A DNA stretch of 64,000 nucleotides from Psoroptes ovis. Lineage: Eukaryota > Arthropoda > Arachnida > Sarcoptiformes > Psoroptidae. Below the pieces are notes generated by a model. It ran no database searches. It saw only the letters and a program-made list of their open reading frames with translations, and was not told the DNA's origin. Made by a program: the position numbers and the translations under genes. The stretch lies in the NCBI GenBank assembly GCA_002943765.1, contig PQWQ01000028.1:434001-498000 (forward strand), in the 5' to 3' direction. Positions 40,143 to 51,800 of this stretch are shown in pieces (within the stretch, counting starts at the first letter, position 1; the number at the start of each line of letters is the position of its first letter).

Positions 40143-43100
40143 GACATGTGGTATTGTTTTTTTTTCGTTTTTGTTTTTTTCTGTTTTAAAAATTTTTAAT
40201 CATAGTGATCAATGCATAAATAATAACGAATAAAAATGCCTAAAACACGTGCAAAGTATGTCCATATCCTTTTTATTTATTTCCATTTAATTTCAATATA
40301 TTTTCCATTACATTTTATCCTTGTGTCAATTTTCATTCTTTTCATTTTATTTTCTCAAAATTAAATTTTTGACATTTTATCACCGAAATATCATTTCAAT
40401 TGTTATTAGATTTTCGATACGATTGAATGGACATTTATTTTGAAAACATTTTTCCTCATCAAATATTTTTCGATGACATATTTTATTATCGAAAAATATT
40501 TTTTTTGGCTTTAGAGCTTTTTTTTCGTAAATCATCATCATTAACTTTCATTATCTATCAATCAATCAATCATTGATCGGTTGCCGGGAGGTTAATTATT
40601 GTTATTATCGTTAATAATGTCAACTATTTCATCCAAAGAAAAATTGAAATACAGCAAGGATAAACTCTCTATGAGTGTTTGTGCTTGTCTCTATCTGTGT
40701 TGTTGTTGTTGTTGTTACATTAATATTTATTTTGAAAAAATCAAAATATCGAGAGATTGTGTTTGATAGATTTCATTTTTTCCAATTTTTAATTTTCAAT
40801 AATTTCAAATAATCTTCAATCAATCAATTATTATTTCTCTGCATTTAACCAGCCTATTTCTCTGCGAAGTCACTCTCGTATCTTCACATAGCGATATGAG
40901 CGCAGATCATATTGATTGATTCATTCTTTTTAGATTGATTTTATTATCATGATTGTTATTGCCTTGTTCATTGATTTATTTTATTTCTTTTCTCAAAATA
41001 ATAACATGGCGTCCATCAATGAGATTGTTAGCTAATTAACTTTAAACATATTTCGAAAAAAAAATATAGCTGCCAAAAAATGTATGAAATTTCGGTTGTT
41101 TCTTTGATTTTTTTTGAGAAGAGAAACCAGACAAACAACAATAGATTCATGATAATAATAATAATAGTGATTATTATAATGGTAACAACAACAACAATAA
41201 ACTAAACCAGTCAGTTACAGGTCAAAACAGTGATTTCTATTGTGTCTATCTGTCTATTTTCTATTTTTCATTCATTCAGGTCATTATAATAATAACAATT
41301 GAGTTGATTATAATATGAATCAATTGAAATGTGTGAGAATGTGTGAGAACATGCTTTATATTCATTTATATTTATAGAGATTTCTATGAATAATAATAAT
41401 AAATAATCATAATAAAAGGATGGTCAACTGGTCAATTTTCGTATCTCGATTCATAATTCGTATTTCATTCAATGGAAAAAAAATTGAATGAAATGAAATG
41501 AATATCCATTTTGAAAGGCGTGATTTTTCTGTTCCCGAGAAATAAAAATGGGCAGTTTTCTGTCTCGATTCAATATTTTCTCCATTTTAACATTTTGTCC
41601 ATATTACCATTGGATACCATTGATTTTCGCGATTATTATTATCAATATGGCAAAATAAAACAAACAAACATAATATTTTAGTATATGCGTGGATACTATT
41701 GGTGCCTTTGAGTGTTGTATTATGATAAAAGTTATGATAATAATAATAATAACAATATTGTACAATATGATCATCAATGCATAGCTGACCTCAATGTAGC
41801 GTTGTAGCGCCCAATGTAGAAAATGATTATTATTATTACAAATTGAACTCAAAGCTATCTGTTTTTGTTTGTTTGTTTGTCAGTTTGTTTGCCTTTTGGT
41901 AAGAGTTTGCCTTTTTTTTTACAGGAAAAGGAAAATTTCGTATGATTATCATTTGTAAGTTTCAATACAATATAATACTCGTATGAATAGTAAGAAATGT
42001 CTAAGTAATGAAAAAATGCGGAAAGGACAGTCGCAATACACAAATATAGATTTATATTTTTTTTCAAATGAAATTGGTCGCCTTTTGCAAATTTATGGTG
42101 AATCGATTTGTAAATGGCGTCCACACGAACTCACGCATACAAATACAAACCCATGCATTCATATTCCGACCGAATGGGCCCTTATAACCAAGCGAAAAAA
42201 AATTGATCGACACCAAAACGGACAGTCTCTTTTATTTCTCATGTCCATTTAGGGTTATATAGACCATATATTTATGGACATTATTTTATTTTTCATTTTT
42301 ATTTCCATTTTCTTTGATTTAGATTTTCATTTTCCTGTTTTTTTTTTTTTTGTCTTTACCAATGTTATTATATATGCATTTTTTCATATATTCAGCTGCT
42401 GCTGCTGCTGTTGTTGTTGCTACTTGAGTAAAACTTATTTGTTTTGTTATTTGAATTTGCATTTGTTGTTGTTATTGTCGTTCATGTCGTTGGTGGTCTT
42501 TTCGTTTTTACAACCAAAAAAAGCAACAAAAAAAAAAATCGATGCTTCGATTCGATCCAAATACTAAATAATAATAATAATGTAATAATAATATATACAA
42601 AAAATGCCACCAAATAAGCACACAAAGCAACATCTATATAATATCTGGCCAATAGTATTTGTGTGTGAACGCCATTATGTCAAAATGAAATAACCAGAAA
42701 AAGAAATCAATGGATTGACGTTTGAAAAAAAATATATGCCCAACAACCAAAACCCGAATATGTTCGACCAAAAAATGATCAAATAATCATCATCATCATC
42801 ATAGCATTATGCTTAGGAATTGACCGAAACAAATTATATATTAAGCTTTGGTTGTTCTGGAGATAATGTGTGTGTGTGTGTGTGGTATATAACCTTGCAT
42901 TGCTTATTGTTGAATATATTGCTTATTGAACAATTACAATATCCGAAATTATCAAAGATGGACGTAAAACATTTATAAATAAATAAATAAATACAATGGG
43001 CACCATTAGTTTTGTAAAATAATGTTGGCAACCAAATTAGCAACATATATGTGCACGCATAGTAACGAAGTCCGTTATCATCATCGAGCATTTTTAAAGT

Positions 43101-43364
43101 CTGTGTACGGAGAAACGCATTCATTATACGATGGCAAATTTCAGTTTATTTTATCAGAAAAATTATTATTATTAAGTTTGTTCAAACATATTGTTCATTT
43201 ATGATGATCTAAAACACTTATATTTACACACACATACACATTATTTTCGGCAATATTTTTTTGGCACATCATTTCAAAATTTCTATGGATATTTATTTAT
43301 TTTAATTTATTTTCCCATCAAAAATTATATGGAAAATTATAATCATGGATATATTTTTCGTATA

Positions 43365-43447
43365 ATAGGCTGGCCGCAAAGTTTTTGCCGGTTATATCGT
43401 AGAAAATCATTTGTGAAAATTGGCAAGAACTTTTCGGACAAACCTAA
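43365..43447. mobile_element. Mariner-like MITE, copy 7 (subfamily A, inverted, degraded)
   Basis: An 83-bp element. The left end ATAGGCTGGCCG is mutated, with TATATCGTAGAAAA in the left half as in copy 4, and the right end CGGACAAACCTAA has an extra A. TA flanks are at 43363-43364 and 43448-43449. It is the most diverged copy. Confidence 0.85.
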
Positions 43448-44240
43448 TATTTTATCATTTCAGAGAATTTTTCAGAAATGTTTGTCATTTCATTGTATTG
43501 TTTGTCTAATTTTGGAAAATTGTGTAAATAAAAAAAAATTCTGACAATATGGTACTGGAATGGTGGTGGCCAAAAAAAAAAAATTCAAATGTCAAATTGA
43601 AGACAGGATATTTTTTATTTTTTTTGAATAATTTTAATCAATATATTTCGAAATTGATGTCGAAGCCAATGGCCATATTGAATGTATTACCTCTAATGTT
43701 TTAAAATGAAAAAAATTCAATTCAAATGAAAATTAATCATCTGGTTCAATTCTTGATGGCTGAGAGCATCCTGTCTAATTTTTCATTTTCCTGTTACTTT
43801 CTGTTAGTTCAAAGTCAATTCATATATCAAAATGATGATTTGCGTGTAGAGAATTGACAGAGAGCCAAGAAACAACTTGGCTTAAAACATCAACACAACC
43901 GTAAATGGTAACCAAATTCATAGCAAAAAAGGCTGTTATGATCATCATCATCATCATCACATGCAAAATGATATTCAAAACCAAACAATTTGGCCGCATC
44001 ACTTTGAATATCAGGCATTTAGCCAGGCAAAAATGAATTGCAAAATTCAAGATTTATTTCAAAAGTAGTCTAAGGCCTCGAAAAAAAAATTTCAATTCAT
44101 TTTGTATGATTAATATAAAATAATAAATGATTCTTTTCCAAGCATATTTTATATTATATGGACTAACGGAAATATCTTTGGATTTTTTTTCTTTGGTTGG
44201 TTTGAAATTAATTTATTCCATTAAAATAATTTGAATAATA

Positions 44241-44320
44241 TTAGGTTGTCCCATAAGTTCTTGCCATTTTTCTAATGAAAAAAAATTTAAAAAACGGCAA
44301 GAACTTATGGGACAACCTAA
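44241..44320. mobile_element. Mariner-like MITE, copy 8 (subfamily C)
   Basis: An 80-bp element, TTAGGTTGTCCCATAAGTTC to the complementary end CAACCTAA, with TA at 44239-44240 and 44321-44322. The arms are nearly perfect complements and the loop is A/T-rich. Closest to copy 6. Confidence 0.93.
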
Positions 44321-44537
44321 TATTTGGAATAGAATTTTATCGAAAGGCATTCGGTATTTGATTCATTTTAAACAAATCAAAGACTTACAAAATACTTGAT
44401 TTTTTGCTAATGAAATTGAGTTTTTTGTTTTCATGACTATTTTTACTCAAAGGCAAATACTTGGTGATATGATATGATGAGTTATGGTCAATTCATTATT
44501 CATTTGCTGGTTTTAAATTGGTGAAAATTTTTCGATA

Positions 44538-44569
44538 TATATAAAGGCTTTTGTCAAATTCATTCAGTT
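44538..44569 (+). promoter_or_regulatory. Candidate RNA polymerase II core promoter (TATA box plus Inr)
   Basis: TATATAAA at 44538-44545 is followed by TCAGTT, an arthropod initiator match, at 44564-44569. The Inr A (44566) is 28 bp after the first T of the TATA box, which is canonical spacing. A splice donor follows 228 bp downstream. TATA-like strings are frequent in AT-rich DNA, but the phased Inr and donor make this the best promoter candidate in the window. Confidence 0.45.
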
Positions 44570-44793
44570 TTTATTTTTCTTATTTTGAATTTTTGCTTCG
44601 TGTTAATTTGATTTGTTTTGTGTTCATTTAATTTGATTTGAATTTTAAAAGAAAAAATTTTTAAAATTTCAATAGTTGTGATGTACTCGAATTGTATTCG
44701 TGATTTGTTTTGTTTTGTGATGTTTTTGATTCAATTTTTCAAATTATCCATCAAATTTAAACTGGCTTCCGAGAAAATTCAATTGATTTCAAA
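44566..44793 (+). other. Candidate first exon of an unrecognised + strand transcript
   Basis: It runs from the Inr A at 44566 to a strong donor TTTCAAA/GTAAGT at 44794. An ATG at 44681 opens a 37-codon frame to the donor, with a hydrophobic stretch near its start (LFCFVMFLIQFF), as in a signal peptide or membrane anchor. If joined to the acceptor at 48250 the frame continues 20 codons (INQPNTNQS...) and stops, giving about 58 residues. No family is recognised. It may equally be a noncoding RNA or chance. Confidence 0.3.
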
Positions 44794-47700
44794 GTAAGTT
44801 CATCGATTTTTACCATTTATTTATTTATGAAACACATAGTCCAATCAGGCCGAACACAATGTCTTAATAATTTAAGATTTAAGCCTTTTGACCTTAATAA
44901 ACATGTCTGAATTTATTGTGTTGACATTTTTCTCAAATTTCAATCATATCATTTCATTCAGTTAGTATTTTTCCTCATTGAATATTAATTAATGTTGAAA
45001 TGTGACCATGAACTAATAATAATAATAATAATCATACATAGCACATGTCCATAGATTTTAATTTTTCTGATATAGAAAAATGAATGATCGACAAAAAAAA
45101 ATTTTTGTTTTTTACTCAGGTATTATTGAGTAAATTAGCAAAAAATATGCGATGCGGTGTATTTGGCTGCAGCATGTATTTTTACAGCTAAACAAAAATG
45201 TCCAGATTTAATGCATTCATTCAATGTGAATGTATCCAATATCATTCATTCAAAGCAAAAAACATTCATGTTATTCATTATTCATTCAACCATTTGATGA
45301 TCATGATGATGATCATCATCAAATTTATTCATGGTTAATGATTGTTTGTTTTATTTTATTTTTTTTTTTTGTTTTGTCGTTGTTCGTTGTTGTTTGTTTG
45401 TTGTCTTTTGTACTGATTGAAAATAAAATGCTAAATCACTGATCATCAAGCATTAAATGATCAATGTGATTATACATTCATAATATTAATATTCATTCGA
45501 CAAAATGAATGTTCATTTAGGGTCTTTTATTTTTTTTCGAAAAAAAAAAATGTTTTTTCAGTTTTGTTCGTTCGTTACGAACAAACAAACAAACAAATTT
45601 AATGATTTTTTTTGTTGTACTGAACATATCAGCGAAATCAATTAGAACAAGACCAGGTAACCGACCATTAGTGAAATGATATGAAATGAAAGAAATAAAT
45701 AAATCGATGATGATGATGATAATCATTATCATTAAAAGTTGAAATATAAAAATTTTTCAAAAATTCAAACCTTGTAACAAATCGAATTTGTTTTAACATT
45801 TTTCATTCATATTATTTATGATTGTTATAACAATGATCGAAATAAATAAAATAAAATTAATAAATGATAATTTCGATGATTTAGCTCGATTTTTTCGATC
45901 AATTTTTGCTTGAAATTGAAAGCTTACATGTCATTGTATTAAAATATCATCGAAATATGAATTAATAATTAATAACCATTGAAAGAGTTAAATAATTAAT
46001 GAATTATCATTAATTTAATTAGTCTTGAATTGAATCGATTCAAAATTTCCAACAAAATCCATCGAAAAAATGATGAAGATTCATTCAATCCATTTGCTAT
46101 TTGTCCTTGAATTTGAAATGATGATCATCATCATTCCGAAGAGCATCCATATCTTTGTCCATCGCATAGCGATGTATCAATGGATATTATCATGATGATC
46201 ATACAATCACATCCAAATAGATTTGCTGAAAAAAATAAAAAAAAAATTTTCATGTTTTCATGTTTTAAATTGTTAATTGTCTTATGTTGAAAACTGTAAA
46301 TCGAATAAAGATTCAATTTCAATCTCGAATGACATTGTAATAAAATGTATTTGTGTAGAAAAACATAGAAAATCATCTTCATAGTTGAATCAATTAGCAT
46401 ATATGTTTTCATTTTCAATAATTAATCCTGTCCATCGTTTGATTATTAATTAATTCAATTTGATTTTTATCTTTGATTATTTTTACTTTTTTCTTGTTGT
46501 TTGATTGTAAAATTTTTTTATAAATAATTGATGATTTGTCTTTTGTGAAGCCATTCTTCAATCGAAATTGAATGACCATACATTTTTGTTTTTGAATCGA
46601 AAAGCATTTTTTCAATGATCAATGATGATACGATCTATCAAAAAAAAAAACAAAAACAAAACTCAATGATCATAATGGGAATCAAATTTAAAATTAAATT
46701 TTGGAAATTTTTATTTCAAATTTATTTATTATTTTAACATTTCGATGACCATCATCAATATTATTATGATCATCATCTCCTTATTATTATAATCGTAATC
46801 ACGTTAAGATTAAATTTAAAAATCAGAAGAAAAAAAAGATGAATAAATTAGAAATTTTTGAAATATCGTTGGAAATCCTTGATCTGTGAACACGTTTGAA
46901 ATTTTTTTTTTTCATTTTATTTGGGAACATTTTCACTTTTCAATTTTATGTTGAATTTTCAATTACAACAAATAAACATGAATTATTTCAATAAATTTTC
47001 TTTTGAAAATCAAAGGGAAAAAATATTTGTTTGCTTTTAAAAAATTCCATATTTTTTCATCATATTAGCACTAATACTGATGATCATGATGATAACAATA
47101 ATAATCCAGTAGCATTTCGATAATAACAGGTGTTTTTTCCTCGCTGATTTACTGATTGAAAATCAACTAATTTTCCACTAAAAATCAAATTCCATAAGTA
47201 ATTTTATATTTCTGTATAAATCAATCTTTGGAATTTTAAATAAAAAATTTCAAATTAACAGATTGTTAATGATTAATACTGATGATGATGTTCATAATCA
47301 TATCGATGATCATCAGTAAAGTCTTCGAAATGATGTTAATTTCGAAATCTGATTAATCTGATTGATTTCTAAAAGACAATTCATAAACATATGCCTCTAT
47401 GTGGTCATTTAAATCGATTTTTTCCTCGATTTATTCGAGCATCATTTGCTCACCTTAATGCAAGCCTTTATACTTGATAATCAAACACAATTTTGCCATT
47501 ATCATTATTATTATTTATTCTTCAATAAAATACTTATTTAATAAGATGATCAATTATTGTAATAAAATAAATATTCAAAGAAAAAAAATACATGGTGATC
47601 ATCATCATCATCATAAAAAAGTGGGAAATAAAACATTAACATTTCCCAATAGAATAGAATAGTAGTATTTGATTTCATCGAAATCTTACAAAAATAATGA

Positions 47701-48240
47701 TGATGATCGTAATAATAATAATAATAATTCAAATATAAATCGAATCGGTTGGATGATTTGTTTTTTTCTTCAACTATTTATCTCAAGTGTTTATACCCGA
47801 TGCTCAAAATGCGAATGCGAATTGTGATTTAAAAATAATGATATTGGTTTGCTTAGATATTCATTGTTGTTCCTGTTGTATAATCAATCGATCAATAATA
47901 CACATTAGAATAACGAATAATATGTACACAAATATCCATAGATATGTATGTAGGGAACCATTTGAATTGATCTGACATAAACATTTTACCTTTATTTGTT
48001 TATTTATTTCAAATATTCTTTCATTCTTGTATTATAAAATATGCATTTATTGATAAGAAAAATTTTTGGCACATTTGTTTGTCCCTTGATACACATTAGA
48101 TGAATTGAATTGATGGCCATAATATATATTGGAAACAACAATATTTGTTTGTTTATTTTTGTTTTTCATTCAAATACCAAAATCATTTATCATATGGATT
48201 CGGGAGCCATTATTCTTCAATGATTATTCGCTTCAACCAG
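44794..48240. other. Putative intron or intergenic AT-rich DNA
   Basis: No coding signal. It contains GAT/ATC palindromic repeats near 45296-45321 and ATT runs, and would be the first intron if the 44566 and 48241 exons are one gene. Confidence 0.5.
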
Positions 48241-48441
48241 ATTTCAACAGAATAAATCAACCTAACACCAACCAATCAACATCAATCATCTCATTTCAAT
48301 GGTCAAAATCATAGTCAAAAAATCATAGTCAACATATATTCAATCATTTTTCAAATCATCCAATGACAAATCAAAGTAAATCACCGATTCAACACATCCA
48401 CAAACTACCAACCAACAACCAGCGAACATTCATCGTACAAG
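48241..48441 (+). other. Candidate internal exon of an unrecognised short transcript
   Basis: This stretch is A/C-rich on the + strand, unlike its T-rich flanks. It is preceded by tandem acceptors CTTCAACCAG (48240) and ATTTCAACAG (48250) and ends at a good donor ACAAG/GTCAGT (48442). An ATG at 48363 opens a 26-codon frame to the donor (MTNQSKSPIQH...RTFIVQ). Spliced to 48577 it gives EQPIAI and a stop, 32 residues in all. No homology is recognised; it may be a noncoding RNA exon. Confidence 0.35.
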
Positions 48442-48576
48442 GTCAGTTACCTTTATTTTTTTATTAAATTTATTTGATTTAATTCAAAACGAAAACATGT
48501 GTAATACACAATCATTATGATTATGTCTAACTTACCATTCAATGTTATTGATATTTAATTTCCATTTTCGGTTCAG

Positions 48577-48800
48577 AACAACCGATCGCAATCTAACAAA
48601 CACATTATCGAATATCGTTACAAACCTTATAACTATGAAATATGAATAATCCATATTATTGTTGTGTATCGGTATTTAGACATACCGAAAAACATATATT
48701 TCTATGCACAACAGAAATCAAATCCAATATGAACTTTGCACATCTTTGTACTCACAAACGAACATCTCTGCCTCAACATCAATGTTTAATATTTATTTGT
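48577..48800 (+). other. Candidate terminal exon of the same short transcript
   Basis: It starts after acceptor TTTTCGGTTCAG (ending 48576), with a 135-bp intron from the 48442 donor. Relatively A/C-rich to about 48780. The 3' end is not defined; no clear poly(A) signal was seen close by, and 48800 is an estimate based on composition. Confidence 0.3.
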
Positions 48801-51800
48801 TTATCTATTTATTCATTTATTTTCAATTATTTTTAATTGAATTAATTGAATTAATTCAATTAATTGAATTGAATCGAATAACCGAGTAAAAACAATATCA
48901 TATTCTCTTATACTGATGGATGAGTTTCTATCTCTCTTTTGATGATTATTTGTGTTTTAAATTGAAAACACAAAACCATAACAACAACAACAACAACAAC
49001 AATCCATATTATTATTTTGTTTGGAAGAATTTTAATTCAAAAGAAAGATGAACGTGAAAATTTGATGTAAAATTTCCAAATTTTTGAATTTGAAAATTCC
49101 CAACATACAAATTGCGCCATCTGTTGGCCAGAGCGAGAGACAGTATTGATTTTTTTGAAATTAAAATTTTTTAAATTTCAAATTTTAAAATAATTCATTT
49201 GAAATTATTACGAATTTTATTCAAGAAATTTATTCCGCGCCATCATACACGCAAATGATATTGTTTGCATGTCAAATGTCCATGCTTCATGTCATTTTGT
49301 TGTTGCATTTGGTGTTTGTTTTTGCGTTTCATTAAAGTTTTTGAAAAATTTTTGAAGTTTCAATGTTTTGCGAATGACAATCATATTGTTTTTGGTTTGT
49401 TCGTAGAATTTGTGGTTATTCTTGCATTTTTCATTATGAATATTTGATTTTGAATCAAAAATATATTCGTAATGTTGTTCATTCATTGTATTTTATTTTA
49501 TTTATTTGTTTAATTTTCATTTAATTTTTGTTTTCAAATTTTCATTTCAAATTTCATTTTTTCAAATTTCATATTTGAAATATTCATAAAATTCAATTCA
49601 ATTCCTAATCACGCAAACTATTAGATTCATTTTTTTTTTGGCCATTTTTCGCTTTGGCCATAGCAAAAAATTGTATGAATCCAATAGACCAATATGTGTT
49701 ATTGTTCGAAATGTGAATTTTCATTTTAAATTCACTTCATTCATTTTTTGTGCAACACAAATCAATATTTTCTTCTGTCTATTCTTTGAAATAATAATAA
49801 TTTTAATGGTTTGATAATAATGACGACAAATAATAATAATAATGATAATAACAATGATGATGATAATAATAATGATAATCACGATAATGACAATGGCGTT
49901 TGTTTTATTTTATTCTCTTTGCCTATTTTTAGAATGATAAAAATTTCAAAATTTGATTATATTCCATGTCTCTATCTTTCTATCGATGAATATTGGACAA
50001 ATATTGTATGATGGCAAATTGGCCATATATTTCTCCATATTCATTCATTCATTCATTCATTCATTTATGTATTTGTCAACATGTAAAGGTGCAAAAAAAA
50101 TGAAAGAATTGATTGAATGAATGAATGAATAATAATAATTACTTTTATTATTTAAAATATTTTGATAATTATGGCCAATATGGTTGAATTTAATTCTTTT
50201 TATCCAGTATTTTCCAATTAAATGATTTTTTTCGTGTTCGTATATGTGCGGTTGGTCAATCAATATGTTCAGCCATTCAATTTGATTTGATGCGTGCCAT
50301 TATTATTTGAATTTTATTTTTAATTTATGCAATATAAAGCAACACAATCAATCGTTTGAATCAATCATTAATTAAAAATAGAAAATATTTAATGCTGAAA
50401 TCATTTGATTGTATTGAATGTTTTTGTCAATTTCATTTGTGATTGTCCACTGTTCACTGATCACAATAATTGGTCGCCAATAATGAGCACAGTGAAACAG
50501 CAATCAATGAAAAATGGCCACAATTAAGGATGAAAATTTTCTCAAGAAATTTTCAATTTTTTGATTTTATCATAGATGAATGCATGATTATTTGATGTAT
50601 TTTGAATTGATAATTTTCTGATTAGATTAGATTGTATTGATCAACACCTGGAATTTGATTGATTTTGGAAAAAAATTTTGATTTTTTTGCCTTTGTTTGA
50701 GTATTTCATTGGATTCGTTAATGTAATTTCATTGGTTGTTGTTTCATGTTCATCATGGCAACCATTAGAAATTGAAACTATCGAGAATTAAAACAGTTCA
50801 AGGGTTTAAATCATTATTTGTAATGAATGATTCTCAGAAAAATTCAATTTTACTTGATTATTAATTACAATATTGTCAAAAATATAGCTTCTAGAATTAG
50901 ATTAATGACAATATTTTTTCAAGAGAAATAGTCTTTAAACTTGCCATGTTATGCTTTTATGTTTTAGAGGTATTTATTTTTCCCATAAAAAAAAATTGTC
51001 AAACACAATTTTCAAAGAAATCATTTTCATTATATCACACAGATAATCACAGAATTTTTGTTCAAATTCTAAAATAATTAAAATCATCATCATCAATCCA
51101 CTATTAATGATGATGATTTTATGATAACAAAACAAAGCAAAACAAACTAAAATATATCACATCTCTATGGAATAATCAATTGCATCAATGGTATGGTGTA
51201 GCTTCATAGCTCCATTCACATTTCAATGCACGAATTTCAAAGAAAAATGATGCAAAATTTCCAACAAAAATCTGCCTGGTTTCACAAAGATTAATCAGAT
51301 TAATGTGAATCATTATTTGAAATTGAATCCTTTGTCCCTGTGTGAGTGTTTGTGTGTTTTAGTGTTGTTTAAATATGTTTTAAATGTTTACTTGTCGGTA
51401 TATGTGCAGCAAGCAAGCAAAATGCTAATCAAATTCAATTATCTTTCATTCATATGAGTGAAATACATATTTTTTCAAAAAATGAAAAATTTTCAAAATT
51501 TTCTCTCGTTTAGCATCTGCATATAAACACACAAAATGCTGTCCAGTAACACATATACAATTTCGACCCGAAGGGCTTTTTTTTATCGAAACATATTTCA
51601 TAATAAAATATATTTATCAAACATCCGAATGTCATATTTCCATGCAAATATATGCATAGCTGATGATGAAAAGTAATCATTCATCATATGCAAATTTGAA
51701 AATTTAGAAAAATGTTCAGACAGAAAAAACCTTACAATGGGCACCATTTGTCCGCACATTTGGCATCATTGGGCAAACATGTCAACAAATTTTTGTATTT

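Noticed and set aside
51552..51586. CCCGAAGGG-type hairpin followed by T run, like an intrinsic terminator
   Set aside because: Such terminators are bacterial; here it is a chance short stem in eukaryotic AT-rich DNA.
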